Source: Hyphomicrobium sp. ghe19
GTDB lineage: Bacteria > Pseudomonadota > Alphaproteobacteria > Rhizobiales > Hyphomicrobiaceae
Assembly (NCBI RefSeq): GCF_902712875.1
Contig: NZ_LR743509.1
Span: 1-64,000 of the forward strand
Length of the DNA: 64,000 nt
Direction: 5' to 3'
Position 1 is the stretch's first letter, and each line of letters begins with the position of its first letter. The notes under the pieces were generated by a model. That model worked only from the letters and a program-made list of their open reading frames with translations, searched no databases and was not told the origin of the DNA. Below, in pieces: positions 45,895-54,500 of this stretch. The position numbers and the translations under genes are program-made.

Positions 45895-45999
45895 GTGCCT
45901 GTGATCGGTTCATCATCACGCCTCACGTTTGCTGCCGGCGGCCGTTTTCCAGACGTGGCTTACCGGCGAGCTTCGGACGTTCGAAGCGACACTCGCCGC

Positions 46000-46956
46000 T
46001 TACTTCGCTCCAGCGGTTTTCGGCACGAAGCGGGTGAGGAAGCCGCCGATCACCTGATGGCTCGTCAGGCGCGCACCTGCCCAGCCATACGGGGGTTCTT
46101 CGCCTTTCCACCAGCGCGAGAACTGGTTCAACATGTCGATCGGGTACCACGAGCCGTCGCGGCCGGTGAGCGGGCCCCAATAGTCGGATGATGTGAATTT
46201 ATACTCGATGAACACGGAGCCGGTCGGCAGCCGGAACTCGAGACCGAAGAGCGCCTGACCGGCGGGGCCGGTATATTGGTATTCGTAGGTTCGCGACGGG
46301 TCGGTCTTGGGAAAAATTTCGGAATGCGGGAACGAGAGCCCGGCTCCGGCGCCGACGTACGGCGAAACAATTCCGAGCGACGGCAGACGGATCATGGCAT
46401 TGAGCGTCAGCATGTTGTGGCCATGCGTCCATTCAAGCTTTTTGAAATAGTCGCGCGGTTTCGCCGTGGGCGGCACCGGCTTGCCGTCAACGGTGCCTTC
46501 GAAATTCGCCTCCTGGTCGAGCGGCGCGTAGACCTTCGAGTGCGTGAAGTCGAGCATCGAGCCGAAGCGGCCCGTGAACCAACGCTGGAGGCGGACGCCG
46601 TAGTAAAGCGGGTTCTCGAAGGGCAGCGTGTACCATTCGACGTTCTTGATCGTGAGATCGGTGACGCCTTTCTTCACGAGGTGGAAGTCGCTCGGGTAGT
46701 GATAGGGCGCGCCGAGGTAGGCGCCGAAATCGGTTTCGCGTCCCGGGTGCAGCGCCGTCGACACGGGGACGCCATTCGATGCCCTGGACGAAGCGTTGCC
46801 GCGATCACTCGGTAACGTGGCCGCCATGACGAGGCACCCCATCGTGGCGACGGCTGCGGCGACCTCGAGCGTTCGTCTTATGCCGGATGAAATGCTTGGC
46901 GCTTGGGGCCACGAGACCGACACGAGGGGCGCGACGAGGCGTTCACGTGCGAGCAT
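46000..46956 (-). CDS. Outer-membrane beta-barrel protein, possibly LpxQ-like
   Basis: A 318-residue exported protein: N-terminal hydrophobic segment near 28-47 (TLEVAAAVATMGCLVMAA) then alternating aromatic beta-strands (YGVRLQRWFTGRFGSMLDFTH, GIVSPYVGAGAGLSFPHSE, LFGLEFRLPTGSVFIEYKFT) and a C-terminal strand ending in GGFLTRFVPK. GGGGGGA precedes the ATG at 46956. The pattern GVR...W...DFTHSKVYA recalls the rhizobial lipid A oxidase LpxQ family, but I am not certain; a generic OmpW/OmpA-like barrel is the alternative. Confidence 0.65.
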   Translation of the reverse strand: MLARERLVAPLVSVSWPQAPSISSGIRRTLEVAAAVATMGCLVMAATLPSDRGNASSRASNGVPVSTALHPGRETDFGAYLGAPYHYPSDFHLVKKGVTDLTIKNVEWYTLPFENPLYYGVRLQRWFTGRFGSMLDFTHSKVYAPLDQEANFEGTVDGKPVPPTAKPRDYFKKLEWTHGHNMLTLNAMIRLPSLGIVSPYVGAGAGLSFPHSEIFPKTDPSRTYEYQYTGPAGQALFGLEFRLPTGSVFIEYKFTSSDYWGPLTGRDGSWYPIDMLNQFSRWWKGEEPPYGWAGARLTSHQVIGGFLTRFVPKTAGAK

Positions 46957-47018
46957 TCTGGAATTCCCCCCATTAGCCGCGCTGAAGCGGCTTTTATAGC
47001 GCCTGCTGGCTGCAGCCT

Positions 47019-48122
47019 TTATGCGCCTCCGCCCGGCGCTTGCAAGGCATCGAGCATGCGGTTTACTGCGGCAATCTGCGGCGCGTCACGCGTAAGATAC
47101 TGCGGGCCCGTATAACCCCACCAATCCCAACAGCCTTGCGGGTTTATCGGAGAATTCGCGATTTGTGGAAAAAGCACGATGAACCGGTTCGTGTCCGCCC
47201 ATCGCGCGAAGCCGGATTCCTTGACGAACGCATCGCCTACGGCCTCGCGATTCTGTGCGCAGCCGTGGAAGGCAATATGAACGCGGCAGCCGGCCGTGTC
47301 CTTGCACGACTTCGGGATGTAGACGACGCCCGTTTCGGCCAATCCTGCGCTGTCGTCGCTCGGGAAGAACGGGCGTTGATCGAAATCAATGAACTCGCCG
47401 CCGGGCGTCGCCGCGCGCGGCGCAAGGTTGCCGTAGATGTGCTTCAGCAGGGCGCCCGCCTGATCATAATTGCAATTGTCGATGTAAGGTGATGCCGAAA
47501 CTCCGCAGGCGTTGCCTTCGTTGTCCGTGATGAAGGCGTGCCCCGCAGGCAGGTTCGAAACGAGATCGATGTTCGTTTGGGGCACACCGAGCTTTTCGTA
47601 GAACGCCGCTGCGTGGCGGACGATCGAGGGCGCGACGGTGCGGTCGGAGGTTCCGGTGAAGAGATAGACGCGATCATTCACGACATCGGCGATCGGATCG
47701 ATCTCGCCTTTGTCGGCGCGCTCCTTGGCCTTCGCCGCGAGGTCTTGCGGGTCGGAAACGCCCCAGACGCCTAGGAGATCGAGCATGCAGCCGTTGACGG
47801 CTTTAGAAAGGTTGAGGATGGCAGTTCCCGCGCCCGGCATCGTGCCGGCGAAGACGCTTTCGGAGCAGCCGTAAGGGCCGCCTGCGATGATGGCGGCTCC
47901 GGCCACGCGTTTGGCGTGCGCCATTTGGAATTGTCCGGCCATGTAGGCGCCGGATGAAATGCCCGAGACGGACGTTTCATCGATTTTGGCGCCGAGCGCG
48001 GGAAGCGGCCGGTCGGATGCGGCCTTTTTCGCGGACTCGTTGCAGCCGCCGGAAGCCAGCGGAACGGCGGTCATTGCGACCATCAGCGCAAATTTTCGGA
48101 TCGCGGCGCGGTGGCGTCTCAT
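47019..48122 (-). CDS. PHB-depolymerase-like esterase lipoprotein
   Basis: A 367-residue alpha/beta-hydrolase resembling extracellular poly(3-hydroxybutyrate) depolymerases. The signal peptide ends LASGGC, suggesting a lipoprotein. Nucleophile motif GISSGAYMAGQF lies near 55; YLFTGTSDRTVAPSI and the catalytic His context LPAGHAFITDNEG follow; the C-terminal CRVHIAFHGCAQNRE also matches the depolymerase/feruloyl-esterase family. ATG 48122 is chosen, as the longer frame to 48227 overlaps the methyltransferase gene. Intracellular-storage versus external substrate is unknown. Confidence 0.82.
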   Translation of the reverse strand: MRRHRAAIRKFALMVAMTAVPLASGGCNESAKKAASDRPLPALGAKIDETSVSGISSGAYMAGQFQMAHAKRVAGAAIIAGGPYGCSESVFAGTMPGAGTAILNLSKAVNGCMLDLLGVWGVSDPQDLAAKAKERADKGEIDPIADVVNDRVYLFTGTSDRTVAPSIVRHAAAFYEKLGVPQTNIDLVSNLPAGHAFITDNEGNACGVSASPYIDNCNYDQAGALLKHIYGNLAPRAATPGGEFIDFDQRPFFPSDDSAGLAETGVVYIPKSCKDTAGCRVHIAFHGCAQNREAVGDAFVKESGFARWADTNRFIVLFPQIANSPINPQGCWDWWGYTGPQYLTRDAPQIAAVNRMLDALQAPGGGA

Positions 48123-48165
48123 GGTCGGTTCGAATTCCAAAATGGGCGATGGAAGAGAATAAAAC

Positions 48166-49038
48166 TCAGGAGGTAATGGCGTTGTAGCTGAGGGCCCAAT
48201 CCGACCCGACGTACCAGCACTCTGCACTATCGGCCGCCTGCTTCCAAACGAGACTTTTTATGCCCTCCCATCCGCCCCTTTTGAGGCTCTGATACAAATT
48301 TCTGATTTCTTCTTCGCCGGGCGCCAGTGTCAGCCCTTCCGCAAAAACGAACGATACGGGGTAGGAGGATGCCGCCGCATAGCCTTCCTCCAGGCGCGTC
48401 GCCATTATTGTGACGCCGTTCAACGATCTGCCGTGCGACCGGGTCGTGCTGGGGACGCCGAGAGGAAAGATGAGGCGTCCGCCGGGCTTCAGATTTTCGA
48501 TCCAAGGGTCGGCCGGGCGCGGGATCGCAAAATTCACATATACGATGTCGACTTCGTCTTTCGGCCAGTCGCAGCCGTTGCCATGGACGACGTCAACGTT
48601 ACGGCGGCCGGAAAGATTTTCACGAGTTCTCGCGGCGCAATCGGCATCATATTCGACTGCGATGACGTGACCTTCGGGGCCGACAATCTCCGAAATGATG
48701 GCGGAGTAATATCCCGTGCCGGCGCCGATGTGAGCGACGCGATCGCCGGGACCCGCTGAAACTTCGTCGAGCCATCGGGCGTGAAGGGAAGGGCTGCCAT
48801 TGTTGACGCCGCGCTCCTCGTCCAAGGCGATGACGACGTCCTGATAGACGAGAGCGGGATCGCCGTTATTGGCGTAGTTCTGGAGCGACCACGGCGTCAA
48901 AATATGCCACCGGCCGCGCCCGAGAAATTTTTCGCGAGGTACGTTGGCGAACGCGTCTTCGAGCCGTTGATTGTTCCATACGTCGGCGAGCGCCAGCATC
49001 TGGCGCGCGAAAACACGACGCAACTCGGCGAGTTCCAT
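48166..49038 (-). CDS. Protein-L-isoaspartate O-methyltransferase-like methyltransferase
   Basis: A 290-residue SAM-dependent methyltransferase of the PCMT family. SAM-binding motif VAHIGAGTGYYSAI near 93 with post-I acidic VIAVEYDA near 118; N-terminal DVWNNQRLEDAFANVPREKFLG is characteristic of PCMT-like proteins. It is longer than canonical Pcm (about 210), with a C-terminal extension of unknown role (about 215-290). CAGGAG precedes the ATG at 49038. Repair of isoaspartate is plausible but not shown. Confidence 0.82.
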   Translation of the reverse strand: MELAELRRVFARQMLALADVWNNQRLEDAFANVPREKFLGRGRWHILTPWSLQNYANNGDPALVYQDVVIALDEERGVNNGSPSLHARWLDEVSAGPGDRVAHIGAGTGYYSAIISEIVGPEGHVIAVEYDADCAARTRENLSGRRNVDVVHGNGCDWPKDEVDIVYVNFAIPRPADPWIENLKPGGRLIFPLGVPSTTRSHGRSLNGVTIMATRLEEGYAAASSYPVSFVFAEGLTLAPGEEEIRNLYQSLKRGGWEGIKSLVWKQAADSAECWYVGSDWALSYNAITS

Positions 49039-49144
49039 TGCAAGCTCCTGGCGAGGACCATTGCCAGTTCTCAGCCCACATGGGGCCACACAAAGACGGT
49101 GCTCGCCCGATGCCGGGCCTTGCGCGCGTATCCGTCTAAGCTGC

Positions 49145-51511
49145 CTATCTTAGTCTGATAAAGGCCCGGTCGGTACGGCCATTGGCGTCGATCACCGTGA
49201 GCTTGGCGAAGCCGGCGCCCGTGGGCTGCCATGCCGCTTCGCGCGTGTGCGCGTCCGATTGGATCGGCTTGCCGTCGACGAGCCAGGTGAGCGGCAGCGC
49301 GCCTCCGTCCGCCTTGAGCACAAGCGGTTCGCCGTCGAGATCGGTTTCGGCGATTTCGGACTGATCCGGCGGGAAAGAGATCAGCACGGGCGGTTGGAGG
49401 TATTTGCCGCCGGCCGGGTCGTCGCCCGGGTCGCGCCAGCGTTTGAGGGGCGCGGGCAGATCGGCGTTCGTTCCCCGAATGACATTGGCCGGTGCGCCCT
49501 GCAGGGGGACCCGGGAGCCGGGCACCCGCTCGAAGGCGTCGAAGAGGATCGGTGCGGCGGCGCTTCGGCCCATCAAACCCGGAATGCTCGAATTGTCCGG
49601 ACGGCCGACCCACACGGCGATCACGTAGCGACCATCGTAGCCGATGGCCCAGGCGTCGCGATAGCCGTAGGACGTTCCGGTCTTGTAGGCGAAGCGGCCA
49701 CCCTTGGCGTTGAGCGGGGGTGGGGCGTCTTTCAGAATGTCCGTCACATACCAGGCGGCCAGCGGCGACATCAAACGGTGGGCGTTGACGAGCGGCTTGA
49801 CGTGCGTCGCCCCCCAGATCTTGCCGCGCTGATCGTAGCGATGCGTCAGCGTGATGCCATCGCCGCCGCGCGCGAGGCCGGCATAAAGAGCCGTCAATTC
49901 TTCAAGCGTCAGGCCTGTGCCGCCGAGGGCCATTGCGAGCGTCGGCTCGGACTTATCGGGAAAGCGTGCCGTCACTCCGGCACGGCGGAAGCGGCCGGCG
50001 AGCTTGCCAGGTCCGACGCGAGCAAGCACGCGCACTGCCGGTACGTTCAACGATTGCTCGAGCGCTTCGCGTATCGAGACGGTGCCGTGATAGCCTTCGT
50101 CGAAGTTCTTCGGTGAGTAGTTTCCGAAGCGGACGGGGCGATCTTCGATGAGCGTTTGCGGATGCGCGAGGCCCGCTTCGAAGGCGAGGCCGTAAATGAA
50201 GGGCTTCAGCGTCGAGCCCGGAGAGCGCACCGCCGTCGCCATATCGACGGCGCCGTGGCGCGTCCTGTCCATGTAATCGGCTGAGCCGACCTCGGCGAGG
50301 ATTTCGCCCGTCTGGTGATCGGCGACGATGATGGCCGTAGAGACATTATCGCCGATCGTCCGCGCGTGTTCCACCGCGAGGCGTTCGAGGTTGCTCTGAA
50401 GATTGCGTTCGAGCGTCAGCTTGATGACGTTCTCAGTGGGATGCGCGGCGACCTCGGTCTCGGAAAGATGCGGCGCGAGCATCGGGAAGGCGAAACGAAT
50501 GGACGGAATGCGTTCGGCTTTTGCCCTTTCTGCTTCCGCGACCGTGATGACATTCGCCGCGACCGCGCGTGTCAGTACGCGATCGCGGGCGCGGCGTGCG
50601 GCTTCCGGATTCCGGTCGAGACGGCGCATTTCCGGGGACTGCGGAAGGGCAACGAGCAGCGCGCACTCTCCGAGTGACAGGCGTCGCGGTTCCTTGCCGA
50701 AATAGGCGAGCGATGCGGCTCTGACGCCTTCGAGGTTGCCGCCGAACGGCGCCAGGCGAAGGTAGAGTTTCAAGATCTCGGTTTTCGATAGCGCGCGTTC
50801 GAGTTCGATGGCGCGCGCCATCTGGCGGAGCTTGCCGCCTGCGGTGCGCTCGTGCTTGCCGTCGAGGAGGCGTGCGACCTGCATCGTCAGCGTCGAGCCG
50901 CCCGAGACGAGACGGCCGTGGCGCATCATCTGGAGGACGGCGCGGGTGACGGCTTTCGGGTCCACGCCGTGGTGGGTGTAGAAGCGCTTGTCCTCAAACG
51001 CGAACAGCATCTTCAAGTAATGCTGATCGACATCTTTGGGATCGACCGGCAGCCGCCATTTTCCTTCCGTGGTGGTGAAGGCGCGCAGAAGGCGATCGTC
51101 GCGATCGATGACCGTTACGGATACGGCTTTTGCCTGTTCGAGCGGAAGCGGGCCGGCGTCGGCGAAAGCCTTCACGTAAAGGCCGTAGGCGCCCCCGGTG
51201 GCGATCATAAGCGTCAACGCGGCCGCAATTGCGAAGCGACGGATCGTGGATCGCTGAGATTCCCCTTCCCCAACGCGGGGAGGGGTTAGGGGTGGGGGGA
51301 TCGTTCTCGTGTTGCTCCCGACCGTCGACCCCTCCCTGTCAAGGGGAGGGGAGAAGACGCGGAGGCGAAGAAAACCTGAGAGTTGCCGGAGCAGAGCGGA
51401 TGATGTTGGGGGCACAACCTGCTCATCACCCCCGCTCCGGCCCTCCCCCTTTTGGGGGGAGGATTGGAACAACGTGGACTTGATGCGTTTCGCAAAGAGC
51501 CCCAGCCTCAC
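49145..51511 (-). CDS. pbpC: Penicillin-binding protein 1C
   Basis: Class A PBP with GT51 and transpeptidase domains plus the PBP1C-specific C-terminal domain. After the membrane span (about 92-112) come FEDKRFYTHHGVDP and GGSTLTMQVARLL (GT51), then STLK, SLN and KTGTSYGYRDAW (transpeptidase), and the BiPBP_C domain (about 700-788, LTWLVDGKPIQ). The GTG at 51511 has AAAGGAGT 8 nt upstream, overlapping the end of the macroglobulin gene, so the two are coupled as in E. coli yfhM-pbpC. Residues about 15-84 are translated from G/C-rich repeats inserted in frame, giving an unusual Pro/Gly/Arg-rich cytosolic tail. Confidence 0.93.
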   Translation of the reverse strand: MRLGLFAKRIKSTLFQSSPQKGEGRSGGDEQVVPPTSSALLRQLSGFLRLRVFSPPLDREGSTVGSNTRTIPPPLTPPRVGEGESQRSTIRRFAIAAALTLMIATGGAYGLYVKAFADAGPLPLEQAKAVSVTVIDRDDRLLRAFTTTEGKWRLPVDPKDVDQHYLKMLFAFEDKRFYTHHGVDPKAVTRAVLQMMRHGRLVSGGSTLTMQVARLLDGKHERTAGGKLRQMARAIELERALSKTEILKLYLRLAPFGGNLEGVRAASLAYFGKEPRRLSLGECALLVALPQSPEMRRLDRNPEAARRARDRVLTRAVAANVITVAEAERAKAERIPSIRFAFPMLAPHLSETEVAAHPTENVIKLTLERNLQSNLERLAVEHARTIGDNVSTAIIVADHQTGEILAEVGSADYMDRTRHGAVDMATAVRSPGSTLKPFIYGLAFEAGLAHPQTLIEDRPVRFGNYSPKNFDEGYHGTVSIREALEQSLNVPAVRVLARVGPGKLAGRFRRAGVTARFPDKSEPTLAMALGGTGLTLEELTALYAGLARGGDGITLTHRYDQRGKIWGATHVKPLVNAHRLMSPLAAWYVTDILKDAPPPLNAKGGRFAYKTGTSYGYRDAWAIGYDGRYVIAVWVGRPDNSSIPGLMGRSAAAPILFDAFERVPGSRVPLQGAPANVIRGTNADLPAPLKRWRDPGDDPAGGKYLQPPVLISFPPDQSEIAETDLDGEPLVLKADGGALPLTWLVDGKPIQSDAHTREAAWQPTGAGFAKLTVIDANGRTDRAFIRLR
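51261..51466. repeat. G/C-rich repeats inside the pbpC N terminus
   Basis: Three hairpin units: CCCCTTCCCC-AACG-CGGGGAGGGG with a TTAGGGGTGGGGGG tail (51262-51299), CCTCCCTGTCAAGGGGAGGGG (51331-51351) and CCCTCCCCCTTTTGGGGGGAGG (near 51441-51462). They belong to the same family as the units flanking the DUF559 gene (3.0-3.5 kb), but here lie in an open reading frame. Confidence 0.75.
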
Positions 51512-51517
51512 GTCGGA

Positions 51518-54500
51518 TTACTCCTTTGCCGAGACGGTGAGCTGACCCGCGGCCGAGCGCGCGTAACGCTCGGGGCGATACATGTCTTCGACGGTCGCCG
51601 CGGGGTGGACGAAGGTCCCGGGGTTCACGGCGCGGACGATGTAGGCGAGCGTTGCCGTCACGGCTTGCGGCTTTTTCTGCGCCGTGCCGTCAGGCAGCAC
51701 GACCGATCCGTCGTCCCGCGTTTCGACCGAGTTCTGGTCAACGCCCTCGACCGAGCTGCCATTGTCGCCGTTCGAAGTATCGGACGATGTGCGCACGTTG
51801 GCAAAGTTGAATGCGGCTACGAAGCGATCGTCGCGGAACTCGGTATGCTCCGGGTCGGCCGTCGATTTCAGCCACGAGAGGCCAGCAATCGCGCCGCTGT
51901 CGACGAGATGCGGATTCTCGATCTCGAAACCGGCAGGCAGGCGGTCGACGACCATGACGCGGCCAGCCGGCTCGTCGGACGTGACCTTGACGGTGATGAC
52001 GAAGCGATCGTTCTGCTTCACCTCGGTCTTGCCGCCGTTGAGGCTTGCGAGATCGACTTTCTTGCCGTCAAGCGCGTAGGCTTGACGTTCGATCTTGAAG
52101 CCCTTGGAGGCAGGCGGTTCCGGCGTCAGCGCGGCACCGATGACGGAGATCACGGCATCGACGGCGGTGTCGCCGTTGTTGGTGATCGTCAGAGTGCCGT
52201 CTTTCAGCTCGGCCGGTTTCAGGCCTTTCAGCAGCGGGCCGTTGACCGGCTTGCCATCGATCGACAGCGTCGTCGCTTTTACCTCGTCGTTCACGGCCTT
52301 CGCTGCGAGAAGCATCCATGCCTGTTCTTGCGTCGAGGTATAGCTGCGGGTCTCGTAGGCCTTGGCGATGACGGTCGCGAGTTTTGGCTGTGCGTCGCGG
52401 GCGATGCCGGTTTCGGCGGCGAGCGTCACGAGTGCGGCGCCGTCGCGGAGCGTCGAGCCGTAGTCGCTGCGGTAACCGGAATCCGGCTTATCCGGCATGG
52501 CCGCGAGAGCGGCTGCGAACACCCGCTCGGCGCGTTCCTTGTCGCCCATCATCGCCAGCGCGGCACCGACTTGCGCTTTTGCCAGCGGCGTGGAGAAGCG
52601 TTCGATGCGTTCGTCGGCGTAGTAGCGGAGGTCGCCGACTGGCGCGCGGCCGTTTCGAGCGAGGACGTAGAGCGCGTAGGCGCGATCTTCGCCGCCCTTC
52701 TCGAAGTCGGACGCGTAGGCGATGAAGTTCTGCAGTTTATCGAGGGCGCGATTGAAGCCCTCGCGCGGGACGTCGTATTTGGCTTCCTTAGCGCGCGTCA
52801 GGAAGTCCGTCACGTAGGCGGTCAGCCAGAGGTCGGTCGATGACGGACCCCACACGCCGAATGCCCCGGTCGAGTCCTGCATGTCGAAGACGCGGGCGAT
52901 TGCGCCTTGCACACGTTCCTTTAGGGCTTTGTCCTCGGCAAGGCCGATTTGCGCTGCGAGCGCATTGGCGACGACGAGCGGCATCGCGCGCGACACCGTC
53001 TGCTCGGCGCAGCCGTAGGGATAGCGGTCGAGCTGAGCCAGAAGCGTCGGCACGTCGAGACGAGCGGCCGGGCCGACGGAGAGGTTGATGCGGGTCCGCG
53101 ACGGGATCAGATCCTGCGCAAGGTCGCGCGTGACCTGCAACTTGCCGCCGGGTTTCAGCGATGAGATCGTCGTGCGTTTGATGTCGCGGGCTGGCGGTAG
53201 GACCTCGAACGTCATCTCGCGCTTGACGCGAATGTCGTTCGGGCCGGTAACGACAGCCTTGAGTGTCAGCGAACCGATATCGGCGGGTTTGAAGGCAATG
53301 CGCTGAAGCGTGCGTTCGCCGCCTTTCAGGTCCGCCGATTTGTCGGCAATCTCGGTGAGCGTTTCGTTGGTGTCGTCGCCATCCTTTTTGAAAAGCGCGA
53401 GCTTGTAGGCCGCAGCGGGTCCATCGACGTTGTGGATGCTGAAGCCGAGGTTCATCTCGTCTCCGAGCGTCATGAAGCGCGGCACGGCGACAGTCAGCGC
53501 CACCGCGTCCCGCACGATCAGATCGCCGGACCCGTGGCCGACCTTGTCCTTGCTCCAGGCGACGGCCATCACGCGGACGGTGCCGTTGAAGTCGGGAAGC
53601 TCGAAGTCGACGCTTGCGGTGCCGTCTTCCTTGACGCGAACGAGGCCGGAGAAGAGCGACACGACCGTTTCGACCGTCGGGTTGCCCTGGAGGGCTGCTC
53701 CGCCGTCGCCGCCAGAGCGCAGCTTGCCGCGATCGGCCCGCATGCCGTCGATCAGCTTGCCGTAGAAGTCGCGGATTTCGAACGACAGCTTCTGCTGCTC
53801 GGAGAAATATTTCTCCGGCGCCGGCGTTTCGTAACGCGTGAGGTTGAGGATGCCGAGATCGACGGCCGCCACGACGACGCGCGCGTCTTCACCAGGCGAC
53901 AGACCTTCGACCTTTAGCGGCACCGTGAACGTGCTTCCGGATTTTACTTTTTCGGGAAGCGTCACGGCAACTTTCAGATGCTTGCCGCTCTGGTCGATCG
54001 GCAGCCAGCGGACGCCGATGGCGCGGCTCGGCATGCGCTTCTGGCTCTCATCCATCGGGCGATAGAGGATTGCCGTTGCGTAGGCGCCGGGGCCCCACTC
54101 GCCGGAGATTGGGATTTCAACCTCACCGCCGCCCTTGGCGATGTCGACTTCCTTCATCAGGTGGAGGCCGGTGCCGAGCACCGAGACCAGCGCCTTGCCA
54201 CCGAGCTTTGAAGCGATGCGCAGCTTCGCGGTCTCGCCGGATTTGTAGCTGTTCTTATCAAGCGCGACGTCGAGCTGTTCGGGGCTATCGACGTTTTCGC
54301 CTGCCGTGTACCAGCCGGCGTTGAAGAGCACACTCGAAGCCGGGCCGTCCGCATCGTTGGAGGCGACGTCGAGGCGATAGCGTCCCCACTGGATGGGTTG
54401 CGAAATTTTCGCGGCGCCATCGGCGGTGACGGCGAGAGCGCCGCTGCCGATCTTACGCTTCACGGTGACGGCTTCGTATGTCCACGATCCGTCGCGGCGA

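Noticed and set aside
51452..52843. 463-codon plus-strand frame opposite the macroglobulin end
   Set aside because: Antisense shadow; also spans the pbpC start region.
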